64,000 bases of DNA from Microcebus murinus (GCF_040939455.1 NC_134116.1:47879400-47943399), one strand, 5' to 3'; positions 1-12,120 are shown, counted from the stretch's first letter. Numbers and translations: made by a program. The notes: generated from the sequence alone by a model not told the origin.

Positions 1-791
1 AATTGCTTTGCTGTTTTAAAGTGGTTAACTATTAAGTATACACAGACTGTTTAATGAGTTTTGGATATACACGATTTACTTCTTTTTGTTTGGCATCTAG
101 TTTTTTTTTAATATGGGACCTTTTAAAATGCTTATTAATAAGCTTTCTACTATATGGAAAACAGTCAAAACAAGTCATGGCCATTCCTGTGCAAGGATTA
201 TAATGAGCTCTTGGCTAAAATGATTTTGTTTATACTTTTTAAAAATTTGTGTTAGTGCTAGTATTCTAAATACTAGCTAGCAAGTATTTTAAATATTCAT
301 GAGTCACCTACACTAGTGAAAATAATTATTTTGTAAACTATATCAGAAAAATTATATTTAGTGGTAAATTATCTACAGACTCTTGTGAAGCTCTATATGC
401 ATGAATATTGGTGCTATATTAATGATATGCTATAGAAATTTCAAATATTTCAAGAATTACTGAATTTAACAATAAATGCAAACCATAAGAAATACCATAG
501 GGAATATAATTCAGGCTATAAAGAAATGATATGAGTCTGTTAAATTATTAAAATATAAATATTTTATTAAAGTATGTTCACCATTTTGTTAGTTTTTTTT
601 AAACTGAATTAATTCTGTTTTACCCTATTTAGCATTTCAACTATTTTACTTTTCATACATTAAGGAATTCATCCTGATTTGTTATATTACTGATGATAAC
701 CTTTAAAAGATGGTCTCGGCCTGACAGTTATGACCAGGGAAAAAAGAATTCCACCCTTTCCGGGCTAGGAATTTTCAAAAAAAGAAAATGA
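1..791. other. AT-rich non-coding DNA, nothing recognised
   Basis: This stretch is AT-rich with short A and T runs. I see no open frame of note, no repeat family I can name and no RNA gene. Confidence 0.6.
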
Positions 792-1126
792 GGACTGGGC
801 ACGGTGGCGGCTCATGCTTGTAATTCTATCACTTTGGGTGGCCCGGGTGGGAGGATTGCTTGAGGTCGGAATTTCAAGACCAGTCTGAGCAAAATAGTGA
901 GACACCATCTCTACAAAAAATAGAAAAATTAAGTGAGCATGATAGTACACGTCTGTAGTCCCAGCTACTCAGGAGGCTGAGACAGCCTGAGAGTTTGAGG
1001 TTGCAGTGAGTTTTGAGTTTGAGCCTGAGAGTTTGAGGTTGCAGTGAGTTTTGATCTATGCCACTGCCCTCATACCTGGGCAACAAAGTGAGACCCTGCC
1101 TCACAAAAAAAAAAAAAAAAAAAAAA

Positions 1127-1128
<2 letters not shown>
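792..1128 (+). mobile_element. Old Alu SINE with internal duplication
   Basis: The order is Alu-like: a degraded head near 792-815, the 'gcttgaggtc' and 'caagaccagtctgagcaa' blocks, then 'gtagtcccagctactcagga', and finally 'cctgggcaacaaagtgagac' before an A-run at 1105-1128. It is well diverged, with many CpG sites lost, so it is not young. A 38-bp-period tandem duplication (986-1016 and 1024-1054) lies in the right arm. The A-tail runs directly into the GAA array. I could not assign a clear target-site duplication. Confidence 0.88.
986..1054. repeat. 38-bp-period tandem duplication inside the Alu
   Basis: A 31-nt block at 986-1016 recurs exactly at 1024-1054. Both copies begin 'cctgagagtttgagg' and end 'gtgagttttga'. 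Only one copy is expected in an Alu right arm. Confidence 0.9.
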
Positions 1129-1157
<29 letters not shown>

Positions 1158-1296
1158 AGAAGAAGAAGAAGAAGAAGAAGAAGAAGAAGAAGAAGAAGAA
1201 GAAGAAGAAGAAGAAGAAGAAGAAGAAGAAGAAGAAGAAGAAGAAGAAGAAGAAGAAGAAGAAGAAGAAGAAGAAGAAGAAGAAGAAGAAGAAGAA

Positions 1297-1328
<32 letters not shown>

Positions 1329-1330
1329 AA
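1129..1330 (+). repeat. Long GAA trinucleotide microsatellite, about 61 uninterrupted triplets
   Basis: Pure GAA units run from 1135 to 1317. One GAG interruption follows at 1318-1320, then three more GAA units. The array begins directly after the Alu poly(A) tail, so it most simply arose by mutation and slippage in that tail. Its all-purine strand can in principle form triplex DNA. It creates spurious poly-Glu and poly-Lys frames that should not be annotated as proteins. Confidence 0.97.
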
Positions 1331-2024
1331 AAGGAATCAGTACCTATTCTTACCTTTGGGATAGCCTTCTGGGAGTGTCAATCAACAGATGTCTAATATC
1401 AGAATCAACTGAGCACCCCTGGGTATAAGAGTCAGTCTCCTAAGGTTGAGGATGAGATACTAGAACAGGTAATGAGGGAATAGTTGTTGCACCCAATGGT
1501 CATCATAACCGCTAAAAAGACATATTTAAAAAAGAGTGATGATTTGTTGGTTGCATTGTCTCTTCAGAAGTTAAAATCTCTTTATCACTGAAAGATTACT
1601 AAAGCTTTCCTGGATTGCTATGATAAAAAAGATGGGAAACCATTTGGACAGATGAAGAGGGTCACTGATTATGGGCCATCAGTAGACTAAATGCAAAAAG
1701 ACACTGGAATAGCACTACCTCTGGCTATAGGGAGTGGTTAAAACAGATTTACCTATTGTACCACCAATTGATAATGAGCCCAGTTGGTTGTGTGGGAGTG
1801 AAAGAGACTTCCTTGAGACTGTAAATGAAAAAATACAAATATCCTACAGGAGATCCATATTGGGAAGCGGTCACTGAACTGAACTGAAATTCATATCAAG
1901 TAAACGTTACAGAGCTTCTGTTTTGGGCACACCTATTCATTGACTTATTATCCTGATGAGTAGCCTTGCAAATTTTCCACTTCTCCAATAAAGCCTATAG
2001 CATAAGTTGTGCATTTTAAAGTTC
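1331..2024. other. Unassigned non-coding DNA
   Basis: Mixed-composition sequence between the GAA array and the LTR end. I recognise no coding exon or repeat family here. Confidence 0.5.
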
Positions 2025-2083
2025 CTGACTGCAGTTCTTGGGATATCTTGGCCGTCATATTGCTGCAAGCTGGTTTCATGTAA

Positions 2084-2165
<82 letters not shown>

Positions 2166-2201
2166 TAGTTCTTATTCCCTAGAAAACCCAGACTAATACA
2201 A
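2025..2201 (+). mobile_element. Probable 3' end of an ERVL/MaLR-type LTR carrying a (TC)n run
   Basis: The order '..tgtaataaatc', then a TC microsatellite, then a stretch ending 'gactaataca' matches the end of a common mammalian LTR class: an AATAAA-type signal, simple repeat, then a terminal CA. The 5' part is not recognisable. The family is recalled, not searched. Confidence 0.5.
2089..2160. repeat. (TC)36 dinucleotide microsatellite
   Basis: A perfect 72-nt TC/GA run without interruption. Confidence 0.97.
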
Positions 2202-2390
2202 GAGGTATGTAGTATGTATACCAATGCTTCTTGGAGATTTGAATAAAAAAATCCCTTGGCCATTGTGTTCATAAAGTGTATGCATTCCCGGCAGATACTT
2301 AGAGATGTATGTTTCTTCAGTCCAAAAAGTGGACTGAATTAATAGTAAGTTTTTATTTTATAATTCAAATTACTGCTCTTTATGGAAAAC

Positions 2391-2709
2391 TATTATGGTC
2401 TGAATTTTGTCCTCTCAAATTTATATCCTGACTATATTTAGAGATAAGACCTTTAAAGAGATAGGTTAAAACACCACCAATATGACTGGTGTCCTTAAAA
2501 TGATAGGGAAAATTTATATGATGACAAATTGTGATAGAGGAAAGATCATGCAAAGACACATGGAGAAGCTAGGTATCTACAAGCCACATAACAAGGCCTC
2601 AGAAGAAAGCAAACCTTCTACCCTCTAGAATTGTGAGAAAACAAATTTCTGTTGTTTAAGCCAAGCAATCTGTGGTCCTTTGTTATGGCAGCCCTAGTAT
2701 ATTAATACA
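2391..2709 (+). mobile_element. MaLR solo LTR (MLT1/MST-like)
   Basis: It starts near 'tattatggtctgaatt', has 'atgactggtgtcctta' in the middle and ends with 'gaattgtgagaaaac', 'ctgttgtttaagccaa' and 'ttatggcagccctag'. This is the standard layout of these ancient ERVL-related LTRs. It is a non-coding solo LTR, moderately diverged, with no internal retroviral sequence beside it. Confidence 0.8.
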
Positions 2710-5700
2710 GCAACTCAGTAAGTCAAATGAAAATTTGGCCTTCTTATATTCTTTTGACTCTTATTCTTTTGCTTCATAGTATAAAATTTTATGCTTATCT
2801 TTTTCAAACCAATTATAATATTTTCAATAAAAATAAGATAACCAATATGCAATAATGGTTTTACATTTTATATAAAATAAATTGTTTTGTATAGCTTTTA
2901 AATTTATCTGCATTGTATATTACACTTTTAAGAGGTTGCTATAGACATATAAAATGCTTTATATATTTTTGATACATTTACATCTAAAATGGTACATGAA
3001 ATATGCCTTGATTAAAATGACTTTGAACGAATGAAATACAAAATTCAGTTTATTGGCAGGAGAGGAATATTTCCCTATTTTTTTTATTATTATTTTTAAG
3101 AGTGTCATGGGACACATCTCTAAAATATTCATCAGAGAAATCTAATAACTTTAAATGGGATTTAAAATAATCTTTCACAAAAGAGGCATTAAAATTTTAG
3201 AAAAGAAATTTGGTATTGGGGAAAAAAAATATGAGAATGGCATTCCCTAAGTGATCTTTATAAGACTAGTTCGTGCTGAAGTAAAATGAAATGTTCAATT
3301 ACCAAGCTAGTTTTATGGTCCTCATCACCACGGGATAAAGACATTTTATAGACCTATTGGGCTTAATGCAAGAGTGTGAAAGAAAGGATAGTATGTTTTG
3401 CAAAAAAGCTTGTAAGTGCTTTGAAATAAAGCAAACCATTTTATAACATGGGTGTATCAAATTAACTCATAAATTCTATGGTGATCAAAGTGTGATTTTC
3501 ATTTTATATAACTTTGAGATTGGTTTCTTTAATATTGAAAACACCTTTCATCATATTTATTGTATTTGTTTTAATATATTTGTTAAAACAGTTTTATTGT
3601 ATCAGTTTTAAATGTTTAGTGATTGGTCAAATGCTTTGAAGCTCCTATATACTTTTTATATTTTTATTCGTGTCTCTTCAATATTGTCCCTCTCCATATT
3701 TTATTAACAAGACAGAGAAGATTTCCACTTTCTAAAATGAAAATTGTGTATCCACAAACCACAGAAGTAAATAAAAATGTATCCATAGCTATACATACTA
3801 CTCCTGGATAACCTTAGAGAAATACAATGAAATACATGATACAATTGCTTCAAACATGTTGCAGCATGCAAATTGAGTCACAAATAAATGTTTTCTGAAG
3901 AGACCATTATCTATGTATCCATGCTTATCCCAGATTTCCGAATAAAGTGAAGTGGCTAGATTAATGATAATATCATAAATAAGGCATTAAAGCATTATAT
4001 TAAATAAATATGATAATATAATATTATAATATAACTGTCATAGGTTAAGAACAGTAATTAAGATTTAAAAAATACACAGAAATTAAATTGAGCTGTGCTT
4101 CAAATTTTATTGCTTTGAAAATCAGCAATTAAACTATAATTTTTAATATAAATAATGTGATAAAAATAGTATAGTCTTGATTTAATCATAAAATGTTTTT
4201 CTAAAAAAGCCATTCACAACATGTATGTATATGCATACACTGCACACATTAATGTTTATATATAAATATAAAAATAATATATAATACAATATATATTTAC
4301 AGATCAGTATATGTATATATATGTAAATATGTGTACGTTTTTTTTTCTGAAAATTCAAGAAAAAAGCACATTCTTATTGTAATATAATTTTGTAGCAAGT
4401 ATGCTACCACCAGGCAGGCTATTCCAGAGGTCATGGAACAGAAAGGATCGTAGCTGTATTAATTTGAATTTGAAGTCCTTGTAAAGTGTAACGCCCATAT
4501 ATCCTGTTGCTTTCTCTGCTGCATCACCCATCCTTGCTAATGGTGTGATTTTGAGGACCCAAGGTGACAGCAAAGGAGAGGGCTTAGAGTCCGAAGTTGT
4601 CAGAAGCCCAATCACCCTTGTTCAACAGAAGGGATGCAGATGCAAGTACATCTGGCTATGACTGTAATTTGCAGATAGCCTGATGAGCAGCTTTGGTTTT
4701 ATTGCTATGGTTTGCACAGAAGACACATGGGGCCATAGTGTGTGTCACCAATGAGTGGTTAATTTAAGGATGCCATAGCTGTCAACATGGAAGTGACATG
4801 AAATGTCTCTTATGAATATTTAAGATTTATTTGGTACTGGCATCCTTTCCTACATATAATTAATATTAATTAATTACTTTGCACCTTGATTCAACTCACA
4901 TATGGTCTATTTATTTCATATCTCTGTAGTTTAACTTGTAGATTACTTTCTATATCTGTACTTATAAATACACCTTTTAAGATTCACCTGTGTCTCGTAG
5001 CTATTCCCTTATTTGCTATCTATACTTAGCTTCATCTTTTCTCTTTATTTGTGCTCTTGTCTATTTTTCTTAATCTCTATAGCATAATAGAATATTTTAA
5101 AATGTTTTGGAAAACATACATTGCAATACTATATAGAAACTGGCAGGATAATATAGAGTAGCACTTCAAAGATATTCTTTTTTTTTTCTTAAATTCTCAA
5201 ATGCCTGTTTTAATCATGAAAGTTGGCAAAAACAGCTTTGCAACACTCTTAGAGAATCTCCACTCCAGGCTGACCTATCTTTCAAAAGTATAAAATATTT
5301 AAAGTTGTTTATTATTTCAACTTCTCAGTTTAGTCTAAAGTAAACTCTTATAAATTGAAAATGTCTATAAAGAATTCTGAAGTGCTTTTAGAAATACTTC
5401 AGTGATACAAAATAAAAATTTTGGATGGATTTTCTACCAACAGCTATTTGTGAATATTTAGTTCTCTGACTTTCAAAAGTTGGAAAAGGTAATTGAAATT
5501 TTAATCTTATAATAAAAAAGTTCACTATGCCAGAAACAAATGTTTACAAATAAGGGATGTAAAGTAGTGAAGGCATTTTAAAATAAATGTATTGTCACTC
5601 CCCATAATTATTCATCAGCAGAATTGTACACATTTAAATTAGGATTTTCGCTACCAATATAATCTACAAAATTAGAGATGTGCTTTTACAACTTTTATAT

Positions 5701-5870
5701 CAAATTAAGTTTTAATCATAGTAAGTTTTGATATCAGATGCTATAGACGATATTAGAGATATAATGTATAATGGTTTCTTTACAGTGAATTTATTACAGG
5801 AAGCTGAACTTTCCTGTGTATATCAAAAACATTATAGCAGTCCCTATACTAGTAGTAATAGTCTAACTTT
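2710..5870. other. Long AT-rich stretch with little recognisable content
   Basis: It is mostly A/T-rich DNA. A TA-rich patch lies at about 4240-4335, and a somewhat more GC-balanced block at 4380-4760 carries an 86-codon minus-strand open frame (4355-4615) that resembles no family I know. No RNA gene or exon is seen. Confidence 0.5.
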
Positions 5871-5879
5871 TGCCTAAGT

Positions 5880-6050
5880 GCTATTGGTTTTCTTGTTTTA
5901 TTTAATTCACACATTTATTTTGCAAAGTACACCTTATTATCCCCGTTATCCCAATTTTACTGTGACTCAGAAAGTTAAATACTTGGTCACAAAGCAGCAG
6001 TAAGTTACTAACCTAGGAAAGAACTGCATGGTTTTGTGATTTCAAAGTCT
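5880..6050 (+). mobile_element. MIR/L2-like ancient repeat relic
   Basis: The order 'tttaattcacac', 'cttattatccccgttat', 'ggtcacaaagcagcagtaag' and 'cctaggaaagaactgc' follows the well-known mammal-wide pattern of LINE2/MIR-related elements. It is heavily diverged. Confidence 0.45.
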
Positions 6051-7124
6051 GCATGTTTCCACACACAAATGCTACCTTTCTCAGAATGCCTGTGATAATG
6101 GAGTTTAGGTTCTTCTACTCTTGTGCACCATTTATGTCATTATTTCTATATCTAATTCATCTATGTGGAGTGCTCTATGACAACAACAAAAATATCTATC
6201 ATTCCTCTTGTCCTACTATGAAATTTGTTTTACATGTTAATTATGAAAATGTTCAATGATATTCAAAAGGGGACAAATAATATAATGGAGATGCATATAC
6301 TCATCATTCACTTCAATAGTTATCAACTCCCAGGAATACTTGCTGCAACTATAATCTTACTTGGTTCTCCTCTATTCTACCATTTTATTCATAATTTTTA
6401 AAGACCATATATGTAAAAGAGAAGAAATCTTCTTTAATAAGCATACTACACATATTTTACTACACTTAGGAAAGTAATAATTACTAACTTTATTAAATAA
6501 GTATTGCTCATATTTCCGTAACTGCCTTGTAATTTTCAGATGATTGTTTTTGTCTCTTCTTGCTCCTCTTCCTTCTCCTGATCCTCTTTCTTCTCCTTCC
6601 CATCCAACTCCCTCTTGTCCTCCTTCTAACTCAAGATCTAAATAGTGTATGGTGTTTTTGTTTAATATAGCTCTCATATGACTTATTATTGCCACATGAT
6701 AATTCACTGCAAACTCAGCAAGTGTGTTTTCAAATGATTTTTGCTAGCTTTGTACAAGCTTCTTAAATTTCACTGGAGGTTAGCACATCAAGGCTGGGCT
6801 CAGTGAGTCTGGGTCTGCTCTTGTCCGTGGGTATCTCACCCTTCTCCAGTAGCCAGTAGGCTAGACTTTCACTAATGGACTCACAAGTGAGTAGGTTCAA
6901 TTGCACCAGTACTTTCTGAAAGCTTCGGATTTAATCAGATCTGCCAGCTTTTCATTCTCCCAGTGAAGACATATGAGTCAAACTCTGAAACAAAGAGAAG
7001 GGAATTCAGCTTCCAGTGCAGAAGATACTTTAAGTTTAAATGACAAATGACAAGAGGAGTAAGGAGTTGGGGCCATCAGTGCAGTCTTCCACAATTGCTG
7101 TGCGTCTTGTCCCTTCAGTCTATA
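6051..7124. other. Unassigned DNA with a polypyrimidine tract
   Basis: It contains a C/T-rich tract at about 6540-6632 (TTC/CTC/CCT runs). A more GC-balanced patch at 6770-6960 may be an eroded LTR but cannot be assigned. Open frames at 6053-6259 and 6372-6707 look like chance. Confidence 0.5.
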
Positions 7125-8650
7125 GAAGTGATTTTCAAACATTTTGATCTTAGGTCTTAATATTCCTGAAAGTATTGAAAACCACAAATACCTTTTGTTT
7201 ATGTGGCCTTTATCTATCAGTATTTAGCATATTAAAATTAAAATGGAAAATATTTAAATATTTATAACATTTTAAAAAATTCTATAAATTTTAAAATTTT
7301 AGTATAAATAACTATACCAAAATAAAGAAAAAAGGATGGCATTGTTTCACAATTTTGCACATTACTTAATATCTGATTTAATATAAGACAGTTGGTTTCT
7401 TATATCTGTTTCTTCATCATATTTGTTGCTATATGTTTTAGGCTAAAGTATATAAAAAAATCAGTTTTAATACCAATATGTATTTGGGAGAGAAGTATTT
7501 TATGTACCTTTTCAGATAATTACAGATATTCTTCTTTGATGCTACACAAAACTCAACAAGTGGTACCTTCTTAAAGTTCAGTTACTATTGGAATTTTCAA
7601 CTATATTAGTTAACTTTGTGAGTCAGTTACATGCAAACCCATTGTTTAATTTACATCTTAAATAGATTTTGAAACATCATCCATTGCAATTTGGAAAATA
7701 TTGGTTCACTGAATTGTACAGATCTTCTACATTTGGGCACAAATTTACATAATATAAAAATTACATTCTCTAATATCACTGTAAATCTCTCAAAAAAGTC
7801 TTTATGGATTGTGAAGCTGTCAAAATCACGGTAGTGAATTTTCCAAGAAATTTTCCTAAATTATTTTGCCATTGTGAGTGGTCATTTTTTGCTTACTAGC
7901 TCTAATTTTATCATTAGTAACAAATACTGTGAGTTGTTTTCCATGAAGTCATAGGCTCCTTTTGTTCATTTTTGAGAAATATCTACCAAATATTGAAGTC
8001 TGAAAACTGAAGTTTTACTTTCAGTTGCTCTTTTAAGTATAAAATATATTCTACGATAAAGCAGCTATTTTATCTCACAACTCATATATACATAACTGTT
8101 CTTTGCCTTGAGATACTGTAATTCAGTTTACAACAGAAACGCTTTATGTACACTTCCGATTTTGCCACACAGAATTTTAAGATTCAAGAATCAGTAACAA
8201 TAAATTAATAATTATTATTGTTTTAGTGAAGACTTTCATAAGTGAAACTAGCTTTTAACATGAGTATGTGGCAATAACAGATTTAATGACACTAGTACAT
8301 CTTAGTGACACTTCTTCAATTCACGATAAGATACCACCATTGTTTTGTCAACATCAGTGCAAATGTCAATAGAGGAAAAAAAGGAGAACAATATCCAAAT
8401 AATATTCTGTAAATAGTTTCAATCTCTAATATCCCTAACAAGGGCCCTGAATTTTGTTTGACATGCTGATATGTTTCCTTGTGTTCTTTATTTTCTTTAA
8501 ATTTATAGTTGCATCTAAGGCCTTAATCAATGCAGATACTTTTTTAAATACAAATACTTCATAGGAGATATGAATTTCCATCAATAGGTATATAATATCT
8601 AGTCTTATATGTGTAATGTTAGCATCTATTGATAATCTGATAATCATTGC
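7125..8650 (-). mobile_element. Decayed hAT-type DNA transposon (Zaphod/Tip100-like)
   Basis: The left end 'agtgattttcaaac' with 'ttttgatcttaggtct' resembles a hAT terminal inverted repeat. It is followed by 'tttgtttatgtggcctt', 'tatctatcagtatttagca', 'caacaagtggtacctt', 'aatttggaaaatattggt' and 'gataagataccaccattg', in the order I remember for a long hAT element in mammalian genomes. The transposase would read on the minus strand, but the frame is destroyed by stops and indels, so it is a fossil. The family name and the right boundary are uncertain; 7125-8380 is the better-supported part. Confidence 0.6.
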
Positions 8651-9247
8651 CTAGATCTATTATTTTATTGGGAATATCACAATCATGAGATTTAAAATTC
8701 TATTATTTCTTCTCCATATATCAAATAGAATAATTCTATATGGAGAAATTTCTTTTCATCAGCTATTTAAACACCAGGGGAAAAACATTCTACAGGAAAG
8801 GCATGGTAAATATTCAAATGTGTGAAAATAAAGGAAATCTCAATGATGTCCAACTAAAAACTTCACTGACCCTTCTAGTAGCCAGTTCAAATTTTGAAAA
8901 CAATTTAACAAGGGAAAGGATATACATTTATCCCACTTTTTCTTGTACAGAAAAAGTGATATAACTTTTTTAATTCTATATTTAATCTTCCCATATTAAA
9001 ATAGAAAGTACTTTTAAGGGACTACTCTTTTAAAGACTATAAATTCTAAATGGAAATTATAAAATAGCAATAAGCAAAACAGAGCTATGACTGGCTATGT
9101 CAAATGGCTTCAATAATAGATTCCTATAGGTGGCATCATCTTGGTGAACGATTTGTCACTCACCAGCGTTGAAGTCTTCAGACTTACATTTTCAAAAACC
9201 TAAATTAGCAAGATAAAAATTGTAAATGCTTTTCACTAGACAGGGTT
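8651..9247. other. Unassigned AT-rich DNA
   Basis: A 74-codon plus-strand open frame at 8740-8964 has no recognisable domain and an AT-driven composition. I see nothing else. Confidence 0.5.
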
Positions 9248-9260
9248 AAAGAAAGCAGAG

Positions 9261-9418
9261 GAGGGTGGAGGAGGGGATGGGTATAATTCACATTTAATGG
9301 GTGTGGTGCACACTGGGAAATGGACACACTTGAAGCTCTGACTAGGATGGGGCAAAGGCAATATATGTAAACTAAACATTTGTTCCCTCATAATATGCTG
9401 AAATTAAAAAAGAAAAGA
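9261..9418 (+). mobile_element. 5'-truncated L1 3' tail with target-site duplication
   Basis: The 158-bp insert holds 'gaggggatgggtataattca', 'cacttgaagctctgac' and 'cataatatgctgaaatt' followed by an A-rich tail, which is the 3' UTR end of a primate (strepsirrhine-type) L1. It is bounded by a 13-bp direct repeat, 'aaagaaagcagag', at 9248-9260 and 9419-9431. Only the extreme 3' end was copied. Confidence 0.88.
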
Positions 9419-9431
9419 AAAGAAAGCAGAG

Positions 9432-11104
9432 AGTCTGTTGTGTTGCAAGTGTATAATCAGATCAAAGAAAGATAGTTACTCATTTCCTTAATACATACCT
9501 ACTGCCTGAACTGGACATGTACAGCCCTGAGGACAAGGGTTCCCCTTCTCTGAAAGGCAAGGATGAACCATGTTAATAGTCACCTCTCTAGCACTCCTGC
9601 TTTTGCATGGATGTGCTTCTATTGCTAACCAATTCTGATTATGCAAGGCATACTATATTTAATTTATCCATAAGCCACAGAAGTTATTAGAAATCTGGGA
9701 AAATCTTTTCTTTTTAAAATAATGTTCTAGTAAATTCAGATCTAGTATGGGTAGAATTATATTTTAACAATCAAAGACTTTAAACTTTAGATTTGTTTTT
9801 TAATAAGTAGAATCCATAAAACTTGTCCAGATACTAGGTATGTTAAATTATACACAGAATATAGTTTAATTCTGTATATTACAGTTTTCTAATTGGTATT
9901 ATTTATGTTAAACTATTTACCTTTTAGTTTTTAAGTATAATTTTAAAGCTTTTATAGAAGGTATCGTTTTAGACACTAAGTATTAGCTAAATGGATATAT
10001 TGACTTTTGAGAATAGAGAAAAAAACAATTATTTTTTCTGTGATGTTTGTTTTATCTGAGATAAATAACTTCAATTATGTAATGATGAAATGATAATATT
10101 AAAGCAAATATTGCTGGTGAAAGACACGTCAAACATTCTTTCTGTAAGAGCAGAAAATAGTGAAAGCAATCAGGCTGCCGATGACAGTTTAGCCAAGGGT
10201 GATAATCCCTATTTCATCAACTACATTTAAACAACTGGGTTTCACATTTCCTCCAAAGCACTTTGCACATGTCACAGCACAAATTAGTGAAGTCTAAATT
10301 TCAGCTTCAGGCTCCATGTGTCATTTAATAGCATACATTTGCTAACTGTAGCCAAAAAGCAGGCTTCCACCAGGGACTCTGAAACTCCTCATTTACATAA
10401 GAATGGGAAGTTAATTGTGTTACAGATATTCTGGTCTCCCCAAGGAGTTCATTAAGCATGCTGAACATGCTGAGATTATAACTTAACTGTCACTTCTGAG
10501 AAATTGGGAAAATTCAACTTCAGATACAACTCCGTTGGCAATAACAAGCATAACTTAATGTATACATCATTCTGAATCAAAGATAGGCTTTCATGGGAAT
10601 TTATAATCTCTCTGATTTCTATATTCATTGCTAAAATAGTATATAATATTTGGGAATTAAGTAATCTAGAGGCCTTTCACCTGCTCCCGCTTCTGTCTCT
10701 ACATGTATGAATATATTACACACAGGTTTCAGTTACTTAAAACATTTGTGGCACTATGGAGGTCAAGTGAAATGCCTCATTTGCATTTAATGAAACTTGT
10801 GAGAATAAATATAAAGCACAAAAGTTGGAAAAAAACAAATGTTGAAAAAAATAAATATCACCATTAATTGTAAACAAAACTGATAAATATATGTATGCAT
10901 ATATATGCATATATATTATATATTGTAATAATATAAATGATTTTGAAGGGAATTTTATTTCATAAACATCATTCAAATTAGCATAAAGACATTATAATAA
11001 TCTGGGATTGCTTTGTACAAAGACAAACCATCCTGTACCCAAGACACAGGATTCTAATACTCTGGTGAATATGTCATTCCACTTATTAGATGCTTTATCC
11101 AATT
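9432..11104. other. Unassigned DNA, AT-rich
   Basis: A TA-rich patch lies at 10884-10925. The block 10110-10560 is more balanced in composition and free of repeats I can name, so it could hold conserved non-coding sequence, but nothing in it proves that. Confidence 0.45.
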
Positions 11105-11120
11105 AGAAATAGAACATTTT

Positions 11121-11290
11121 CCGGCAGGTGGGGGGGAAGGAAGGGATGGGTATATACAAACACAATGAGTGCGATGTGCACATTTGGGGGATGGTCACAC
11201 TTGAGGCTCTGACTCGAGAGGGGAGGGGGAGCATGGGCAATATAGGTAACCTTAACACTTGTACTCCCATAATATGCTAAAAGAAAAAAA
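11121..11290 (+). mobile_element. 5'-truncated L1 3' tail with 16-bp target-site duplication
   Basis: It is the same L1 3' end as at 9261: a G-rich start, 'cacacttgaggctctgac', 'cttgtactcccataatatgc' and an A-rich tail. The flanking direct repeat 'agaaatagaacatttt' occurs at 11105-11120 and 11291-11306, a perfect 16/16 match that implies a fairly recent insertion. Confidence 0.92.
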
Positions 11291-11420
11291 AGAAATAGAA
11301 CATTTTAAAGATTAGGGAAAGAGCATTTCACTTTTCCTGAAACAATGTTTTAGTGTTAATAAAATTTCACTCAAAAGTGATATGCAGAACTATACTGCTA
11401 GAAAATACATTTAGATTTCT

Positions 11421-12120
11421 TTTTTTATTATTTTAGCATATTATGGGGGTGTTAAGGTTACTTATATTGCCCATGCCCCCCTCGCCCCTCAAGTAAGAGC
11501 TTCAAGCATGTCCATCCCCAGACTTTGCACATCTTACTTGTTGTGGTTGCATACACCCATCCCCTCCTCCCCCCACCCATCCAATAAATGTTACTCCTAT
11601 ATGTCCACTTAGGTGTTGATCTGTTAATACCAAATTTGCTGGTGAGTACATGGTGCTGTTTTTTCCATTCTTGAGATAATTTGCTTAGTAGAATGGGTTC
11701 CAGCTCTATCCAGGAATATACAAGAGGTGCTATATCACTGTTGTTTCTTAAAGCTGAGTAGTACTCCATGGTATACATATACCACATTTCATTAATCCAC
11801 TCATGAATTGATGGGCACTTGGGTTGTTTCCATAGCTTTGCAATTGTCAATTATGCTGCTATAAACATTCGAGTGCAGGTGTCTTTTTTGTAGAGTGTCA
11901 TTGGATCTTTTGGGTAGATGCCCAGTAGTGGAATTGCTGGATCAAATGGTAGATCTACTTGTATGGCTTTGAGGTATCTCCGTATTGCTTTCCACAGAGG
12001 TTGGACTAGTTTGCAGTTCCACCAGCAGTGTAGGAGTGTTCCTCTCTCTCCGCATCCACACCAGCATTTGTTGTTTGGGGACTTTTTGATGAAGGCCATT
12101 CTCACTGAAGTTAAGTGAAG
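11421..12120 (-). mobile_element. 5'-truncated L1 with the end of ORF2 and the 3' UTR
   Basis: Read on the minus strand it starts in the C-terminal part of L1 ORF2 (reverse transcriptase protein) and runs through the 3' UTR to a poly(A) tail seen as T's near 11421. The cysteine-rich C-terminal block (CWCGCGERGTLLHCWW) lies at about 12020-12070. A TAA stop at 11851-11853 interrupts the frame shortly after, then the frame continues with the 'WKQPKCPS' and 'MEYYSA' motifs to about 11700. A short direct repeat 'tagatttctt' flanks it (11412-11421 and 12121-12130). It belongs to the same young L1 lineage as the two tails upstream and cannot move by itself. Confidence 0.9.

Noticed and set aside
1051..1428. 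Two overlapping frames rich in poly-Glu and poly-Lys
   Set aside because: They are only the GAA microsatellite and the Alu A-tail read in two frames.
6372..6707. 111-codon minus-strand frame with a Gly/Glu-rich middle
   Set aside because: The middle is the polypyrimidine tract read in reverse; no domain is present.
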